64,000 nucleotides of DNA from Paracyclopina nana (taxonomy: Eukaryota; Arthropoda; Copepoda; Cyclopoida; Cyclopettidae): positions 5,714,001 through 5,778,000 of the forward strand of contig JAGUCH010000009.1 of NCBI GenBank assembly GCA_019096065.1. Reading direction: 5' to 3'. This document shows, one piece after another, positions 47,545-58,760 of this stretch. Position numbers and translations under genes: made by a program. Each line of letters starts with the position of its first letter. Position 1 is the stretch's first letter. Below the pieces are notes generated by a model. The model was not told the DNA's origin. It made no database searches and saw nothing but the letters and a program-made list of their open reading frames with translations.

Positions 47545-49143
47545 TGTATACCTTGCCACTCGCTCGTGAATTATGGGCACGACTAACTCACTTTGGGCTG
47601 TATATGATTACTATTGGCTTTCGAGTTAGTTTGCGAAAGCGGGTAGGCAGTAATAAACGCCAGGTTATAAAGGTATACATAAATGGTATACTATATGGTA
47701 TACCTAAGTTGGAACGTGAAAGCAACTTGAGTGTAATTTGTACAATAGAGCTGGATGTCAATTAATTTTGGTAAGAGTTTTAAATGAGGGTTAATTTTGC
47801 GCTAATTTTACCAGCTTGTTAGAGCGGAGCGAGTTATGAACGGTTCCGCTCAAATAACCCGAGACGTTATTGTTGACAGGCGCCGCCTTGGACGCCTAAC
47901 TTTATAACTAGTTACGGTAGGAAAATGCAAATAGAAAGCAGAACAATCAAGTGATATTCCTAGCTAAAAACGAGGAAATTACCTGGCAAAAAAAGCAACT
48001 TCTAAAAAGTGCTTACTAAGCCTCTCGCTTCATATAAGCTATTGACTAACTCATTTTCGTAGAAATAATTCAGACGAAATTGCTAGTGACACAGAGGATG
48101 AATTTTGCATATGTAATAACAGGCTGGAAGTTTTCCCTCTTCAAGTGCTTACGTTCACTTTTCGGCTGTTGTACACTTCTTCGTGAGTGAAAATCTCCAT
48201 TCAGTGGAAAAGACTGCAGGGATTTCTAATTTTGCTAACAAAGTGTACAAGAGCAGCTAGATTATGACGCTGAGCACGAAATTTTCTCCTTTGAAAAATA
48301 CTTAAGAAACTCTGCTTTCATTTTTTAAGTATACCAGACAAAATTGCATGAAGGATCAACAATATCTTTTTTAATTACCTTTGCACTGCTTTTCTTCCCT
48401 CGTAATTGAGTTCGAACGGTTTTGGAGATGAGTGAGACATCCTCGAAATTATGCTTGCTTTGCTTTTGCATGTTGCTTTTTTCCCTTCGTTTTCACATCC
48501 TGCGTCGCGTAAGGCCGATACGAAACAGTGGCAACACGATAATACCACGGTCGCTTACATATACCTTGCTGGCCACTGTATATGGTACTATGGCATGCAC
48601 GAGTGTGCGTCCTCTGTATATGATTGCGGTTGCTAGCATTATTTTTAAGGAAAGCTACCAACTTGTGTTGCAGTTGCAAAAGCTGTGATTTAAAAGACAC
48701 AGCAAATTCCAAAATCAGAGTATTTTTCATATCTATATATAGGTAGCAAAAGTGAGACTTTTTTTTCCTAGGGAGTCACACTTTGATAAAGTATGACAAA
48801 GTGGAAAATTAGATGATGCTTCCTGTGAAGTCTACTTTTTACACGTGTACTATAATATAGGCGTATCATAATTGATGCTATTTTTGGCCTATCGATTTCC
48901 GGCTTTATTGGCTTATTAATTTATAATTATCTACTCTAACTTATGGTAGCATTAAGCTATATTTAATGTGAGAAGATGCTATTTTTGAAAGATGAATTTT
49001 TTCATTTGTTTCATTTGCCAAAAGAGGTAAATTTCCATATGGAGAGCTGCTACACATTTTTTTTTTTGGCTGAATTGCAAAGCATTGCATTTCTTCGCAT
49101 TTTAATGACGTCACGGGAAACCTTTTGAAAAGCACCACATGTT
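47545..49143. other. Spacer between anoctamin and IARS2
   Basis: No exon recognised. 47820-47905 carries a SINE-tail copy (CCGCTCAAATAACCCGAGAC then GCCTTGGACGCCTAAC). The rest is AT-rich. The anoctamin promoter, perhaps a missed 5' exon, and the IARS2 3' UTR must lie here. Confidence 0.45.
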
Positions 49144-52100
49144 TCAGTCTATTATTGCATCCAGAACAGATTTGCATCGGGGACACAACGAGTCAGCCTC
49201 CAATGACTGGAAAAGCCTGCACCTAGGGCATTTGTGAAGCTGCGTGCCTACTTCAAAGTTCACAAGCACTTTTTCCCGATTGTTCAATAATTCACAATCG
49301 AAGATTGGATCTTGTATCTCCTTGACAACTTGTACTTTTGAGACTTGCCAGATTTCAGCCAAGTCCTCAGGGCTGAGGGAGAGATCGCACGTGAGCTGAA
49401 CACAATCACTTCTTTTCACCTTGGACTGATTCAGCAATTTCCTCACTTTGAGAATCGGCTCGAAAATTGCTTCCAACTGAGGATTGTTCCATTCTAATAG
49501 GACATAGTACAAAGATCAATTACTTCTAAATAGCAGCCAAATTACCTTGGAGCAGAACCAACTCCTCAGCCAGGTCCAAACGGAGGGCTGGGCAATGTTG
49601 GCCAATTTCGTGGGCCAAGATGGGCAAAATGGGACTCAAACTTTTGGCCAGGCCGTGGCCAATCCAATAAAGTGCAGACACCGCCGATTTTCTGCCCACT
49701 GACGTTTTCGAGTCGCAGTACAGGCGATCCTTGATCAGGCTGAAGTAGAATCCAGACAGATCATTTGCGATGAAGTTTTGCGAGCTCCAGCAGACCTTGT
49801 TAAAGGCCATGTCTTCGTAGAGCTGGGAAAGGCTGGAGCAAAAGTTGTAAAGTTGATGCAAGATGAATTGATCCACGGCTTTCATATCTTGATAGTTGAG
49901 CACTTCTTCAAAATGAAACGATGACTCAAGGTTACCGATGATAAAACGGCAAGTGTTCCGAATTCGGTCGACGTCAGCTTTGGAAGATTGCAGCACATTG
50001 TCACTGATTTGAATGGCAGGCGTTTGGCAGGCATGAGCACCAACCCAATACCTCAGAACATCCACACCCATGGTGTCAAATTTGGACTTCTTTCCACTTT
50101 TTTGGCCACGTGTGATTTCTGAGGGGGCCACAACGTTCCCAAGGGACTTGGACATCTTTCGACCATTTTCATCCATGGTGAAACCGTGGACAAAGAGCTG
50201 CTTGTACGCAGACGTTCCCTGGGCTCCCATGCTTGTGAGCAACGAGGAGTAAAACCACCCCGAAAACTGGTCAAGTCCTTCCAAATAAAGGTCAGCCTTT
50301 TTCACCGATTGCTCGGGTGCTGAGGGCAGCACACCATGCCATGTCACTCCAGAGTCGAACCAGACGTCCAAAATGTCCTTCCTGAAGATAATGATGATTA
50401 TGCTGGCATTCATGATTACATATGAATTAATACCCTTTTGTTAGATGACGCAGTTGAAGGTCGGTCCCCCTTAATAATTCAGCATCCGTCATTTGCCACC
50501 AAAAGTCGATATTACCACTCTTGTCTAACAAATTACACAGCCTGTCGATGAGGTCGTCACTTGTCACCGATTGCCCCTTCTCCTCGTCGTAAAACATGGG
50601 AATGGGCACGCCCCAAACTCTTTGCCTGGAAATGCACCAATAAGGCCTCGTCCTCAGAATGCTTTCAAAGCTGTGGTTCATGTTGCATTTAATCGAGTCC
50701 AAGGCCTCCAAGGCCAAGGGCTGCAAAGATTTCGTGTCCATGAACCATTGCCTGGATCCTCTCAGGATCACGGGCTTCTTGGTTCGCCAGTCGTAGGGAT
50801 ACGAGTGCACAAACTTGGTCTCTTTCAGGATATGTCCTTTGGCAGAGAGAAGCTCCAGGATTTTCTCGTTGCCCGTGCCCAAAACATCAAGGCCAGAAAG
50901 GTGGGCACCAGCTGAGTCGTCGTATTTGCCCAATTCATCCACTGGACACGAGAGGTCTAGTTGGTTGTCGACTCCGAGTAGGTAGTCTTCTTGGCCATGC
51001 GAGGGCGCGGTGTGAACAAGGCCGGTTCCAGCGTTGAGTGTCACGTGGGCACCAGGGAAAAGCCGCATGGTTTCATTGCCATCCAAAGGATGCTTGTACT
51101 GCATTCGCGCGAGTTCGCCAACGCTAATTTCAGTTATAATTGCGCTGAACAACTCTTGAAGCTCTTCGTTCCCAAAGTAAAGATCTTTGGCCAAAATGTA
51201 GTACTTGTCTCCTTGATGACTTTGAGCAACGACGTAGCATGCATCGTGCTTATAAGCAATGGCTTTATTTGCCACCAGAGACCAAGGAGTAGTGGTCCAG
51301 GATAGGAAAAACAGGTCGTCCGCCATCGGTGCCAGCCTCTCAGGAATGGTTTCTCTGACGATGGGGAACCTCACATAGATCGCAGTGCTGACATGCTAAA
51401 ATCACACAAATCAGTAATCAGAAGCAAGGAAATGATGGACATTACATTTGGATTGTATTCGAGCTCAGATTCAGCCAATGCTGTTCGACTGGAAGGAGAC
51501 CAGTACACGGGCATGAACCTCTCGTAAATGAAGCCCTTCTTGTAGAGGCTATTGAAGGCCACAAGCTGGGCTCGAACCATGTCCTTGTTCATGGTGAGAT
51601 ATGGATTGCTCCAGTCGCCCATGATGCCCCACGACATGAACTCGGCCTTTTGCCCTTGGATGGCTTCCAACGCGAATTCTCTGGACAGCTGCCTTATTTC
51701 CAGAGCGTTGTCGTCCCGACTCTTTGTTTTGGCCTTGGACAAAGCCTTGAGTTCAATGGGCAGCCCATGGCAGTCCCAGCCAGGAACGTAGTGAGATCGG
51801 AAGCCGGCGAGAACTTTGGACCTGTTGGTGATGTCCTTGAGGATTTTGTTGACAGCATGACCAATGTGAGCCGGTCCATTGGCATATGGAGGGCCGTCAT
51901 GCAAAATCCATAGGGGCTTGTCACTAGACAACTGCCTTTGGTACACAGATCGAAAATCCTTTGAGCTAGTGATCGCTTCATCTAGTTTGACACGCTTGTC
52001 ACCTTGCACCTTTTGCGGAAAATTCGTCTTTGGCGTCAGCACTGTGTCACTCCACCTTGAAAGAAACTATTGTTAACACGAAAGTAAACTTGAAATTGGA

Positions 52101-52179
52101 ATTACTCTTTCGTTGGCCTTGATTTGGTTGAGCAGCGCCTGACAATAGCTAAACGCAGCCTCAGCCTCGGAAAAGTCAT
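49144..52179 (-). CDS. IARS2: Mitochondrial isoleucyl-tRNA synthetase
   Basis: Five exons (52179-52106, 52055-51446, 51395-50434, 50381-49546, 49493-49144) give 943 residues. The start is Arg-rich and lacks acidic residues (MTFPRLRLRLAIVRRCSTKS), a good mitochondrial presequence. Class I signatures: HIGH in DGPPYANGPAHIGH (residues 88-91) and KMSKS in NGRKMSKSLGNVV (around 624). The editing domain has WTTTPWSL and GTGLVHTAPSHGQEDY. The C-terminus carries a four-Cys zinc ribbon (CPRC...CPRC), as in bacterial-type IleRS. Role: charges mitochondrial tRNA-Ile with isoleucine and edits Val-tRNA. About 295 bp separates its start from the BDP1 stop. Confidence 0.95.
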
Positions 52180-52289
52180 TTTGCTTTTTACCCGATCTGT
52201 TTTGACGGAAAATAAATAAACAAACTACAGGGCAGCCAGATGGGAATAACGAAAAGAGCCATTTGCAAAAAACGCCTTTTTATTGCTGA

Positions 52290-52430
52290 AAAATGCCAGA
52301 ATGAATTGAGCATTTCGAAATGAAATTCGAGATGATGAAGAAGGGCTAGCCTGAAGATGCATTCGCCAATCCTGGATTGATAAGAGATAGTGGAAAGCCT
52401 GCCTGTTGGCCTGGTTCTGGATTTGTAACA
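52290..52430 (-). pseudogene. Diverged relic of the BDP1 3' coding region
   Basis: Sequence from TTGAGCATTTCGAAATGAAA through GAAGATGCATTCGCCAAT and TGGAAAGCCTGCCTGTTGGC lines up, with a ~13-bp gap and many substitutions, with BDP1 coding sequence at about 52670-52800 on the same strand. It is a broken partial tandem copy between BDP1 and IARS2, where the IARS2 promoter is expected. Confidence 0.75.
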
Positions 52431-52474
52431 TTTCAAAGGCAGTTACATAAAAACAAATCTATTTTATTTTATTA

Positions 52475-54475
52475 TTATTGAAACGTGCCAGAATGTGTGC
52501 GTACACGACCTATGCTGGTTGTATCTAAATGGCTCTCAGAAATGGTTCGTGTGCGTTGCTGCTGCTGTTGCTGCTGCTGTTGCTGTGGTTGGTTGGTATC
52601 AGCTTTGGCAGCAGCGTCTTCTGGTTCCTCATCTTGGCTCTCTTCGCCCACCATGAACACTTGAAGCAATTGAGCATTTGGAGACGAAATTTGAGGAGAC
52701 GGAGCAGGGCTAGCCACAACCACAAGAGATCCTGGAGATGCATTGGCCAAGCCTGGATTGGCGGCCAGAAGAGCTGGTGGAAAGGCCGGCTGTTTGCCTT
52801 GCGACAAGATCGTCTTGAGCAAGGAGTCTGGCTTCTTGGCCTTTTTAGCTGGAGCCTCCTGCTCAATGGATTCGAGCATTTTGTCAATGTTGGCAACTTC
52901 CGACTCACTCGCCAGCTCAGATTCGTCTGCGTCATCGGAATCGTCCTCAAAGTACCTGCGGCCTTTGATCCTATGCTTACGCCTCTTGGCCGGTTTGGCT
53001 GGATCTTCGTTGCTCTCCGTGGAGACAGCCTTCTTCTTCCGTTTCTTAGCCGAGGCCGAAGGCTTCTTCTTGCCTTTCTCGACATTCTCGTCGTCAGAGT
53101 CTTGATCGCTGTCGAATATGGAAGGGTCAAACGTCTGTCCTTGGGACAAGCACTTGTCCACGAGAGCGCGATTCAGTCGCTCTTCCTTCTTGAACTTCAT
53201 TTTCAGCTCATGACGACCTCGCTTCTTGAACACGCCCTCCATGAGGGAGAAATCGGTGCCAAAGACACTGAGGGCCTTGTAAAACTTGATGGTATCTTTG
53301 TCACTCCAATCAGCATTCTTCTTCTTCTTGCCCCAAGAGCCGTAGTTGGTGGGCTGGTTGGCTGATTCGAACACCAAAGGACTTTTCAGCAGGTCCTCTT
53401 TGGCCTTTTTGGCCGCTGTCGTCTCGATCAGGGTTGAGGCCTCATCGATCACGATTGATCCATCGGGTCCCACCTTGACTTGTGGAACCGGCAGGGCATC
53501 CTCTTCCTCCTCCTCTTCAAGGCCCTCCTCGTCCACTGCTTCCTCGCGCAGTCGTTCTGCCACTGCGTTTAACCTGTTGGGCACCACGGCATCCTCGCTG
53601 GCTCTTCTGAACGAGCCAGGCTCGGATCCTCGCCCATCCACTGAAGGTGCTCTGGAGGACCTCAAAGAGCTCGAGTTGGACATCTTGTTCCCATCGGAAG
53701 GGTTGTAGTAGATCAAGTCGAACATGGTGATTTTGGTCCTTTCCGGAATACCTTCACCGAACTTCTTCTTGTGGTCAGCCTTGCGCTGGTCGAACACAGT
53801 CGCCTTGTAGCTATTCGCGTCGGTTTCAGTCAATTTTCGAGTCCGTGACGAGGGAGGACAGGCGGGAGGAGAAAAGACCTCGTAATGGTTACTGTTATTT
53901 TCGGATGGTTTGCGTGTCCTCAGCGGGGCTATGACGGCCTGCAGATCCTCACTTTGAGCAGGCTCCGAGGCTGCCGCCCGATGAACCACGGGTGGCGGCC
54001 TCCGAAGCTGCTGTGGTGGCTGCTGCTGTGGAGAAGGCTGACAAACGGGACTAGAGGGTGGAACCGGGCTCAAGACGTCGGTGGAGTCAAAGCTGCCACC
54101 GGAGATATTGCGAACACGGCCGGGAGTGGCGGGGCTGCCAACTGACTCACATCCCGATATCCGCCTCAAACGGCCTCTCTGTTGGTCGGCCTCGCTCAAA
54201 TTCGGTCGGAAACGAGACTTGAGTAGCGGCCTCGTGGGCTCTTTCTTCACCGGGCTGGGCGACCTTGCCGCGGCTTCGACAGCCTTCCGTGAATCTTCGC
54301 AGACCACCTCTTGGGCATTTTCTTTTTCTGTGGACACGGTTTCACTCGAGTTTGGCGAGGCTGTGACATCAGCCTCGTTGTTCGGGGCGTTGCTTCCTCC
54401 CACTCTTCTTTTTCCCGCCAAAGAGGCGAGGTGTGAGGCCGAGGCCTTTATTCGAGACCTTCGCATGAGTGACAT
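52475..54475 (-). CDS. BDP1: BDP1, TFIIIB B'' subunit of RNA polymerase III
   Basis: A single exon of 666 residues from ATG 54475 (start MSLMRRSRIKASASHL, matching the basic N-terminus of the family). The frame stays open 50 codons upstream to 54625, with a poly-Gln run, but that is probably 5' UTR. A SANT/Myb-like domain lies at about 385-445 (WSDKDTIKFYKALSVFGTDF, then FKKRGRHELKMKFKKEE), the hallmark of B''. Flanks are low-complexity: acidic runs (EGLEEEEEEDAL), basic runs, and a C-terminal poly-Gln. Role: with TBP and BRF1 recruits Pol III to tRNA and 5S genes. Three in-frame TAA stops follow each other, with AATAAA just after. It has no intron, unlike its neighbours; vertebrate BDP1 is much longer. 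Confidence 0.9.
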   Translation of the reverse strand: MSLMRRSRIKASASHLASLAGKRRVGGSNAPNNEADVTASPNSSETVSTEKENAQEVVCEDSRKAVEAAARSPSPVKKEPTRPLLKSRFRPNLSEADQQRGRLRRISGCESVGSPATPGRVRNISGGSFDSTDVLSPVPPSSPVCQPSPQQQPPQQLRRPPPVVHRAAASEPAQSEDLQAVIAPLRTRKPSENNSNHYEVFSPPACPPSSRTRKLTETDANSYKATVFDQRKADHKKKFGEGIPERTKITMFDLIYYNPSDGNKMSNSSSLRSSRAPSVDGRGSEPGSFRRASEDAVVPNRLNAVAERLREEAVDEEGLEEEEEEDALPVPQVKVGPDGSIVIDEASTLIETTAAKKAKEDLLKSPLVFESANQPTNYGSWGKKKKNADWSDKDTIKFYKALSVFGTDFSLMEGVFKKRGRHELKMKFKKEERLNRALVDKCLSQGQTFDPSIFDSDQDSDDENVEKGKKKPSASAKKRKKKAVSTESNEDPAKPAKRRKHRIKGRRYFEDDSDDADESELASESEVANIDKMLESIEQEAPAKKAKKPDSLLKTILSQGKQPAFPPALLAANPGLANASPGSLVVVASPAPSPQISSPNAQLLQVFMVGEESQDEEPEDAAAKADTNQPQQQQQQQQQQRTRTISESHLDTTSIGRVRTHSGTFQ

Positions 54476-55000
54476 GGCTCCAAATTGAGGACAATCTGAA
54501 ATCAGGTCACACGTGGCCTCTTGCCCACAACTTAGATTTCGCTGCTGTTGTTGTTGCTGTTGGTGATGAAAATAATTCACTTGAAGATGCGCACATTGCG
54601 TAGTACTTGTGTGTAAAGTAACCAAATCGTCAACTTTTTCGCAAAAACGCCACTTTGGCGATTTATTTGGGAGAAATCGTACTTGGCCTACAAGTGCTAC
54701 CTGCGATTTGACGACTTTTATTTTTGAGGCATTTCTTCTTTTCTAAAAGCATTTATCTCGAAAATCTCGCGAAATGGAGTGGTGCTATTTTTGTTTCTAG
54801 AAAAACTAAGAAATTGCACAGATATTTCTAATTAATTCAAAAGTAAGGTGCCAAATTTCTGAAAGTATTTGGGTTTTTGTAAGGTTGGCTTGGGTCTTTT
54901 CCAAGCGGTTACAACAGCCTCGAAGTTGGCCTAAAAGTGAAGGAGTAAATAGCTCCTTGGCCTCAGAGGCCATTTGAAGGACGCCAATTCTGCTATCAAG
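54476..55000. promoter_or_regulatory. Divergent BDP1/FPPS promoter region
   Basis: 525 bp separates the ATG of BDP1 (minus) from the ATG of FPPS (plus). No other exon is seen, so both promoters must share this space. A (TTG/CTG)n stretch near 54540-54565 lies on the BDP1 side, within its probable 5' UTR. No TATA box is obvious. Confidence 0.6.
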
Positions 55001-56442
55001 ATGTTGTCATTCCCGTTACGCCATAGCAGAGCGCTGATTGGAGCTTTGCAAAATGTTGCAAATTTGTCAACGGCCTCACGGCCACTCCTCTGCTCTGTAC
55101 CCACCTATACAGACCCAGTGTTTTCAACCTCCAAAGGCAAAAAGCTCAGTGTGGACGAAATGGGAGCATTCAAGCACATGCTGCCGGATCTCATCCATGA
55201 GCTTACTTACGATGGACATCACAAAGACATGCCTGTTGTCAATCAACATCTTGCCAAGGTAACCAGAGCCTCATGCTTGATTCCTAATTTTGTGTGCATA
55301 CATATTTTTTTGTCCTCTTAGTGCATCTCGTACAACCTCACGAATGGAAAATTGACAAGGGGAACTACAGTTCCTTTGACGCTCAAGCTGCTTGCAAAAG
55401 AGGGTGAAATGACCACCAAACGATTGAGAGAAGCCTACGTTCTGGGTTGGTGCGTTGAATTTGTGAGTTTTCCATCAGTATTGCTTTTAAAAAGGCCTTT
55501 TTTCATCCTGATTTTGCTCTAGATGCAATCATTCTTCCTTGTGGCTGATGATATGATGGACGAGTCCACCACCAGACGAGGAAAAGAATGCTGGCACCTG
55601 AAGGAGAGCTTGGGATTGAAAGCTATCAATGATGCAATTTTGCTTGAAACTTGCATCTACACCCTGCTGGATAAACATTTCAGCGAAAAGCCCTTCTATC
55701 TAAGCATTGTCGATGCTTTCCTCTACGTGAGTTGATTGCTATTCATTTTATAGGGCATTTTAATTGCACAGTTTTTCTCTATTAGACTACTCGTCATACT
55801 GCCATGGGCCAGCAATTGGATTTGATGAGTTCCAGTGCAGCAGAGAATGGGTCTTGCAAACTTGAGGATTTCACCATGAAAAGATACACTCAGATTGTTC
55901 GCTATAAGACGTCCTACTACTCGTTCTACTTGCCTGTCCAGCTTGGCATGGTCTTGGCAGGTGTCAAAGACCCGGAGCTGTACAGGCAAGCCAGAACAAT
56001 TCTGCTCGCCATGGGTCACTTGTTCCAAGTTCAAGATGACTACCTTGATTGCTACGGCGACCCCAAAGTGACTGGCAAAATTGGCACGGACATCCAGGAC
56101 GGGAAATGCTCATGGATGGTCGTGGTCGCTCTTCAACGAGCAAACGCCAACCAAAAATCAATTTTGAAGGTAATTCACCCATTTTCAAGAGTCAGGCTGT
56201 GACTTTAACATCTACAACCATTTAAGGGTTCATATGGCAGCAAAAATCCTGATGATGTTGCCAAAGTCAAGGCAGTTTATAACGAGCTGAACTTGAAGAA
56301 TATCTACGGCAAGTACGAGACGGAGGCCTACAATGACATCGTGCACCAAATCAGCCATTTGTCAGGAGGAGCTGAGAAACGAGCTCTGAATCATGACATC
56401 TTCCACAGCCTCTTGGCCAGAATTTACAAGAGGGATGCATAA
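55001..56442 (+). CDS. FDPS: Farnesyl diphosphate synthase
   Basis: Five exons (55001-55258, 55322-55462, 55523-55726, 55786-56169, 56227-56442), all phase 0, give 400 residues ending at TAA. The first Asp-rich motif is DDMMD (residues 142-146), preceded by FF at 137-138, the bulky pair that stops chain growth at C15. The second is DDYLD (285-289). RRGKECWH, GQQLDLM and YKTSYYSFYLP fit the family. Role: condenses DMAPP and IPP to FPP for protein prenylation, ubiquinone and, in arthropods, juvenile-hormone-type sesquiterpenoids. The first ~35 residues (MLSFPLRHSRALIGAL...) are basic and amphipathic, suggesting a mitochondrial form. Introns are about 60 bp. Confidence 0.95.
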
Positions 56443-56706
56443 TGAGGCCCTGAGAATCACAACAACAGTGTCATTCCGATGGAACGCACCGAATGCAATA
56501 CTCTACAATTTTTTTTGTAACAACGCTGCTACCATTATTGTATGTGTATTAACGAATAATAGGTTAAACCACTTTTTGACATCATGACGTCACTTCTATT
56601 GTTATTAAAGATCATGAGGTCGGGATAAAAATGCCACACTCAAACATAGAAATCAATTAACTGCAGCTAGTTAAGGGACGATTTGACATCCTGGATATAA
56701 GCTCAA

Positions 56707-57114
56707 CTACACGCTGTACGTGGATCGGTTGTTCATCCAAAACTGCTGAACCGACACGCACAGTGTCACCAAATATAACAGGGCCGCGATCCAGCAATTG
56801 AGCGCATTCTGCAAAACGAAAGTAGCCGTCAAAAAGGTGACGCGATAATGACAGTTGCGATAACTTACTTGTTGGAAGCCAGCTTCAATGTCTGTGCCCA
56901 ATGCATCCTCGCTTGAATATTCCTCGTCGAGGGGAAGGTCTTCGATCAAGGCTACGCTGTTCGTGTAGAAGAACACACCCATCAAAGACTGAAAAGGGAG
57001 AAATGTAGTCATAATTGAGGCCATAGTTTCGGCTGTCAAACTCACGAGCTGAACAATGCCCCAAGCACTGATGATGACACCGCACAAAGAGAGCTTTGGG
57101 CCGCAGATCGCCAT
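56707..57114 (-). CDS. RNASEK: Ribonuclease kappa / V-ATPase-associated RNASEK
   Basis: Three exons (57114-57046, 56988-56869, 56808-56707) give 96 residues, the normal invertebrate size. Motifs: CGPKLSLCGVIISAWGIVQL (TM1), FFYTNSVALIEDLP, and a second membrane segment NCWIAALLYLVTLCVSVQ ending FWMNNRSTYSV. The family is a small two-pass membrane protein linked to the V-ATPase and endocytosis, first described as an RNase. Both introns (57 and 60 bp) are multiples of three without stops, so an unspliced message would read through as 135 residues. The borders CTC|GTGAGT, TTTCAG|TC, CAA|GTAAGT and TTGCAG|AA are good, and the spliced form matches the family. Confidence 0.92.
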   Translation of the reverse strand: MAICGPKLSLCGVIISAWGIVQLVSLTAETMASIMTTFLPFQSLMGVFFYTNSVALIEDLPLDEEYSSEDALGTDIEAGFQQVSYRNCHYRVTFLTATFVLQNALNCWIAALLYLVTLCVSVQQFWMNNRSTYSV

Positions 57115-57551
57115 TGTTTACTGTTAGGTTTGCGTTTTTCTCACGGATTCCGGGCAAATTTTCATATTCTGATGTTTTTCTCCTTTGCACCTCAACTCGG
57201 CCCACTCAATGTCATATGATGTTAAAATTCCTAGTTAGTGTACTCTGTAGTGCCTATCAGGACAACTCTTAGACAAAAACGCCAAAATTTAACAGATTTT
57301 AGGAAAGGTGGTCTGGTAACGCTGCACTGCAACTTTTATTTAAAGAGAGCTTGCTTTGCGTCAGCTGACTCGCTCTGTTTTTAACAGAAGAAAAAAGCGC
57401 CCAATTTCAAAACAATGAAAACATCAATTTGACGCCGAATCTCGAAATTGAGCTTTATTATTCTGAATGTAGCAATGGCCAAGCCTGGTTAAGAAAAACA
57501 TCAAGCAGGTTTATTCCACATAATCAACACAACATGAAAATGGATATGGGA
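57115..57551. other. Spacer 5' of RNASEK
   Basis: About 440 bp with no exon recognised. It must contain the RNASEK promoter and the 3' UTR of the next minus-strand gene. No repeat found. Confidence 0.4.
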
Positions 57552-58569
57552 TTAAAACTTGGCTCGGTTTTGACGCCTTTTCGACCTCCTTCGTCTGTTT
57601 GCGTTTTTGGCTGGCAATGTTTCACAAGCTGGCATGGCGTGAGCCATTATCGCCGTAAATCTGTCGAACTCTTCGCCCACGAGATCCAGCTCGGCGAGGG
57701 AAAGGTCTCGACGCGTGTCCTCCTTGATGATCTCATGGATCAAGTCCTGGTTGGTGAGGTACTTGAAAATAGAGTCCTTGGACAACTCTGGCCAACTCCT
57801 TGATTTGAGCGCAAAGACCGCCAAAAGTCTGGCCGGGTTTTTGCTCGAAAGTGAAGAGGTCCCGAAGACGGCGAGCCATTGGGTATACGTCCATGTAAAA
57901 GTCCTTGATCAAAGAGACGAGAGAAGTGGTTTTCGGCTTGGCTGGGTCGCCAAAAACGGGCGTATCTTCAGGAGCTTCCTCGAGCTTGTAGCGAAGCTGC
58001 TCATGGCGAACCAGATGAAGCAAGTAGCTTTTCTGCTTGACATTGCTTTGAAGCAGAAAGCCATTGACTTCATAGTAAGTCCATAAAGCATCCAGAAAGC
58101 GATACACCTCCAAAACAGTTGATGTGTTCCTCAGGCAATCGGGACGAAAAGTATCATTGCCACATTCGTAGGCAGCAATTTTCGCAAAGAGTTGCTGGAC
58201 CAGCAGAGACTTAAATTGGCATATTGGCAGAAGCTTGGCATCAGCATCACTAACTGTGATGTTAGCTAGCTTCTTAGCTGAATCGAGTAGCATGGCCTTA
58301 AGGTCTTCAAGCCTGTCACAAAATGAAGGTATATATCGATTCAAAGTGGGCGATGAAGGTAAGTCGATGTAGGAGATGCCCTCTTGCAGCATGCTTTGGA
58401 GCATGCAGAACAACGCGTTGATCTCTCCAATAGCCATGGTGAAGTCCTTGGTGAGATTCTTTGCCACAGGACCCGTGGACAGGGGTTCAAGGCCCGGGAT
58501 CCTGCCAAGAGCGGGTACTCCCTCAGGGTCTACGGCTGGGTTTTTGGGTCCGCCAGTTGGAGTTTCCAT
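57552..58569 (-). CDS. Unrecognised helical protein with a frame break near the 3' end
   Basis: From ATG 58569 one frame runs 278 residues to a TGA at 57733. A second frame, +1 relative to the first, is open from 57824 to 57552 and looks coding: LSKDSIFKYLTNQDLIHEII, then EDTRRDLSLAELDLVGEEFD and a basic end (RRRRSKRRQNRAKF). The two overlap at 57733-57824; moving from one to the other needs a +1 shift. No intron of reasonable size can join them. The product would be about 340 residues, soluble and mostly alpha-helical, with no motif I recognise. Either the sequence has a one-base error, the gene is recently broken, or the shorter product is real. Confidence 0.6.
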
Positions 58570-58760
58570 GCTAGCTCAAGTGAGGATCGACTGTAAGATC
58601 AAGGGGAAAACAAGTTTTGCAATGATGACTTGCAAGACACTAGGAACGAGTGTGTCAGCATGAACTGAATTTTCATGCTTAATCAGGCTTGACTCGAGAG
58701 CAGTTTTATTTTCATCTTCAACTTAATTAACACTACATGCATGAAAATGGATATATGGGA

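Noticed and set aside
52529-53365. Long plus-strand ORF (278 codons) inside BDP1
   Set aside because: Antisense shadow of a confirmed coding exon; Leu/Arg-rich repeats follow from the opposite-strand codon bias.
56707-57114. RNASEK as one uninterrupted 135-residue protein
   Set aside because: Both inserts have good splice borders and removing them gives the family's usual length and motif spacing.
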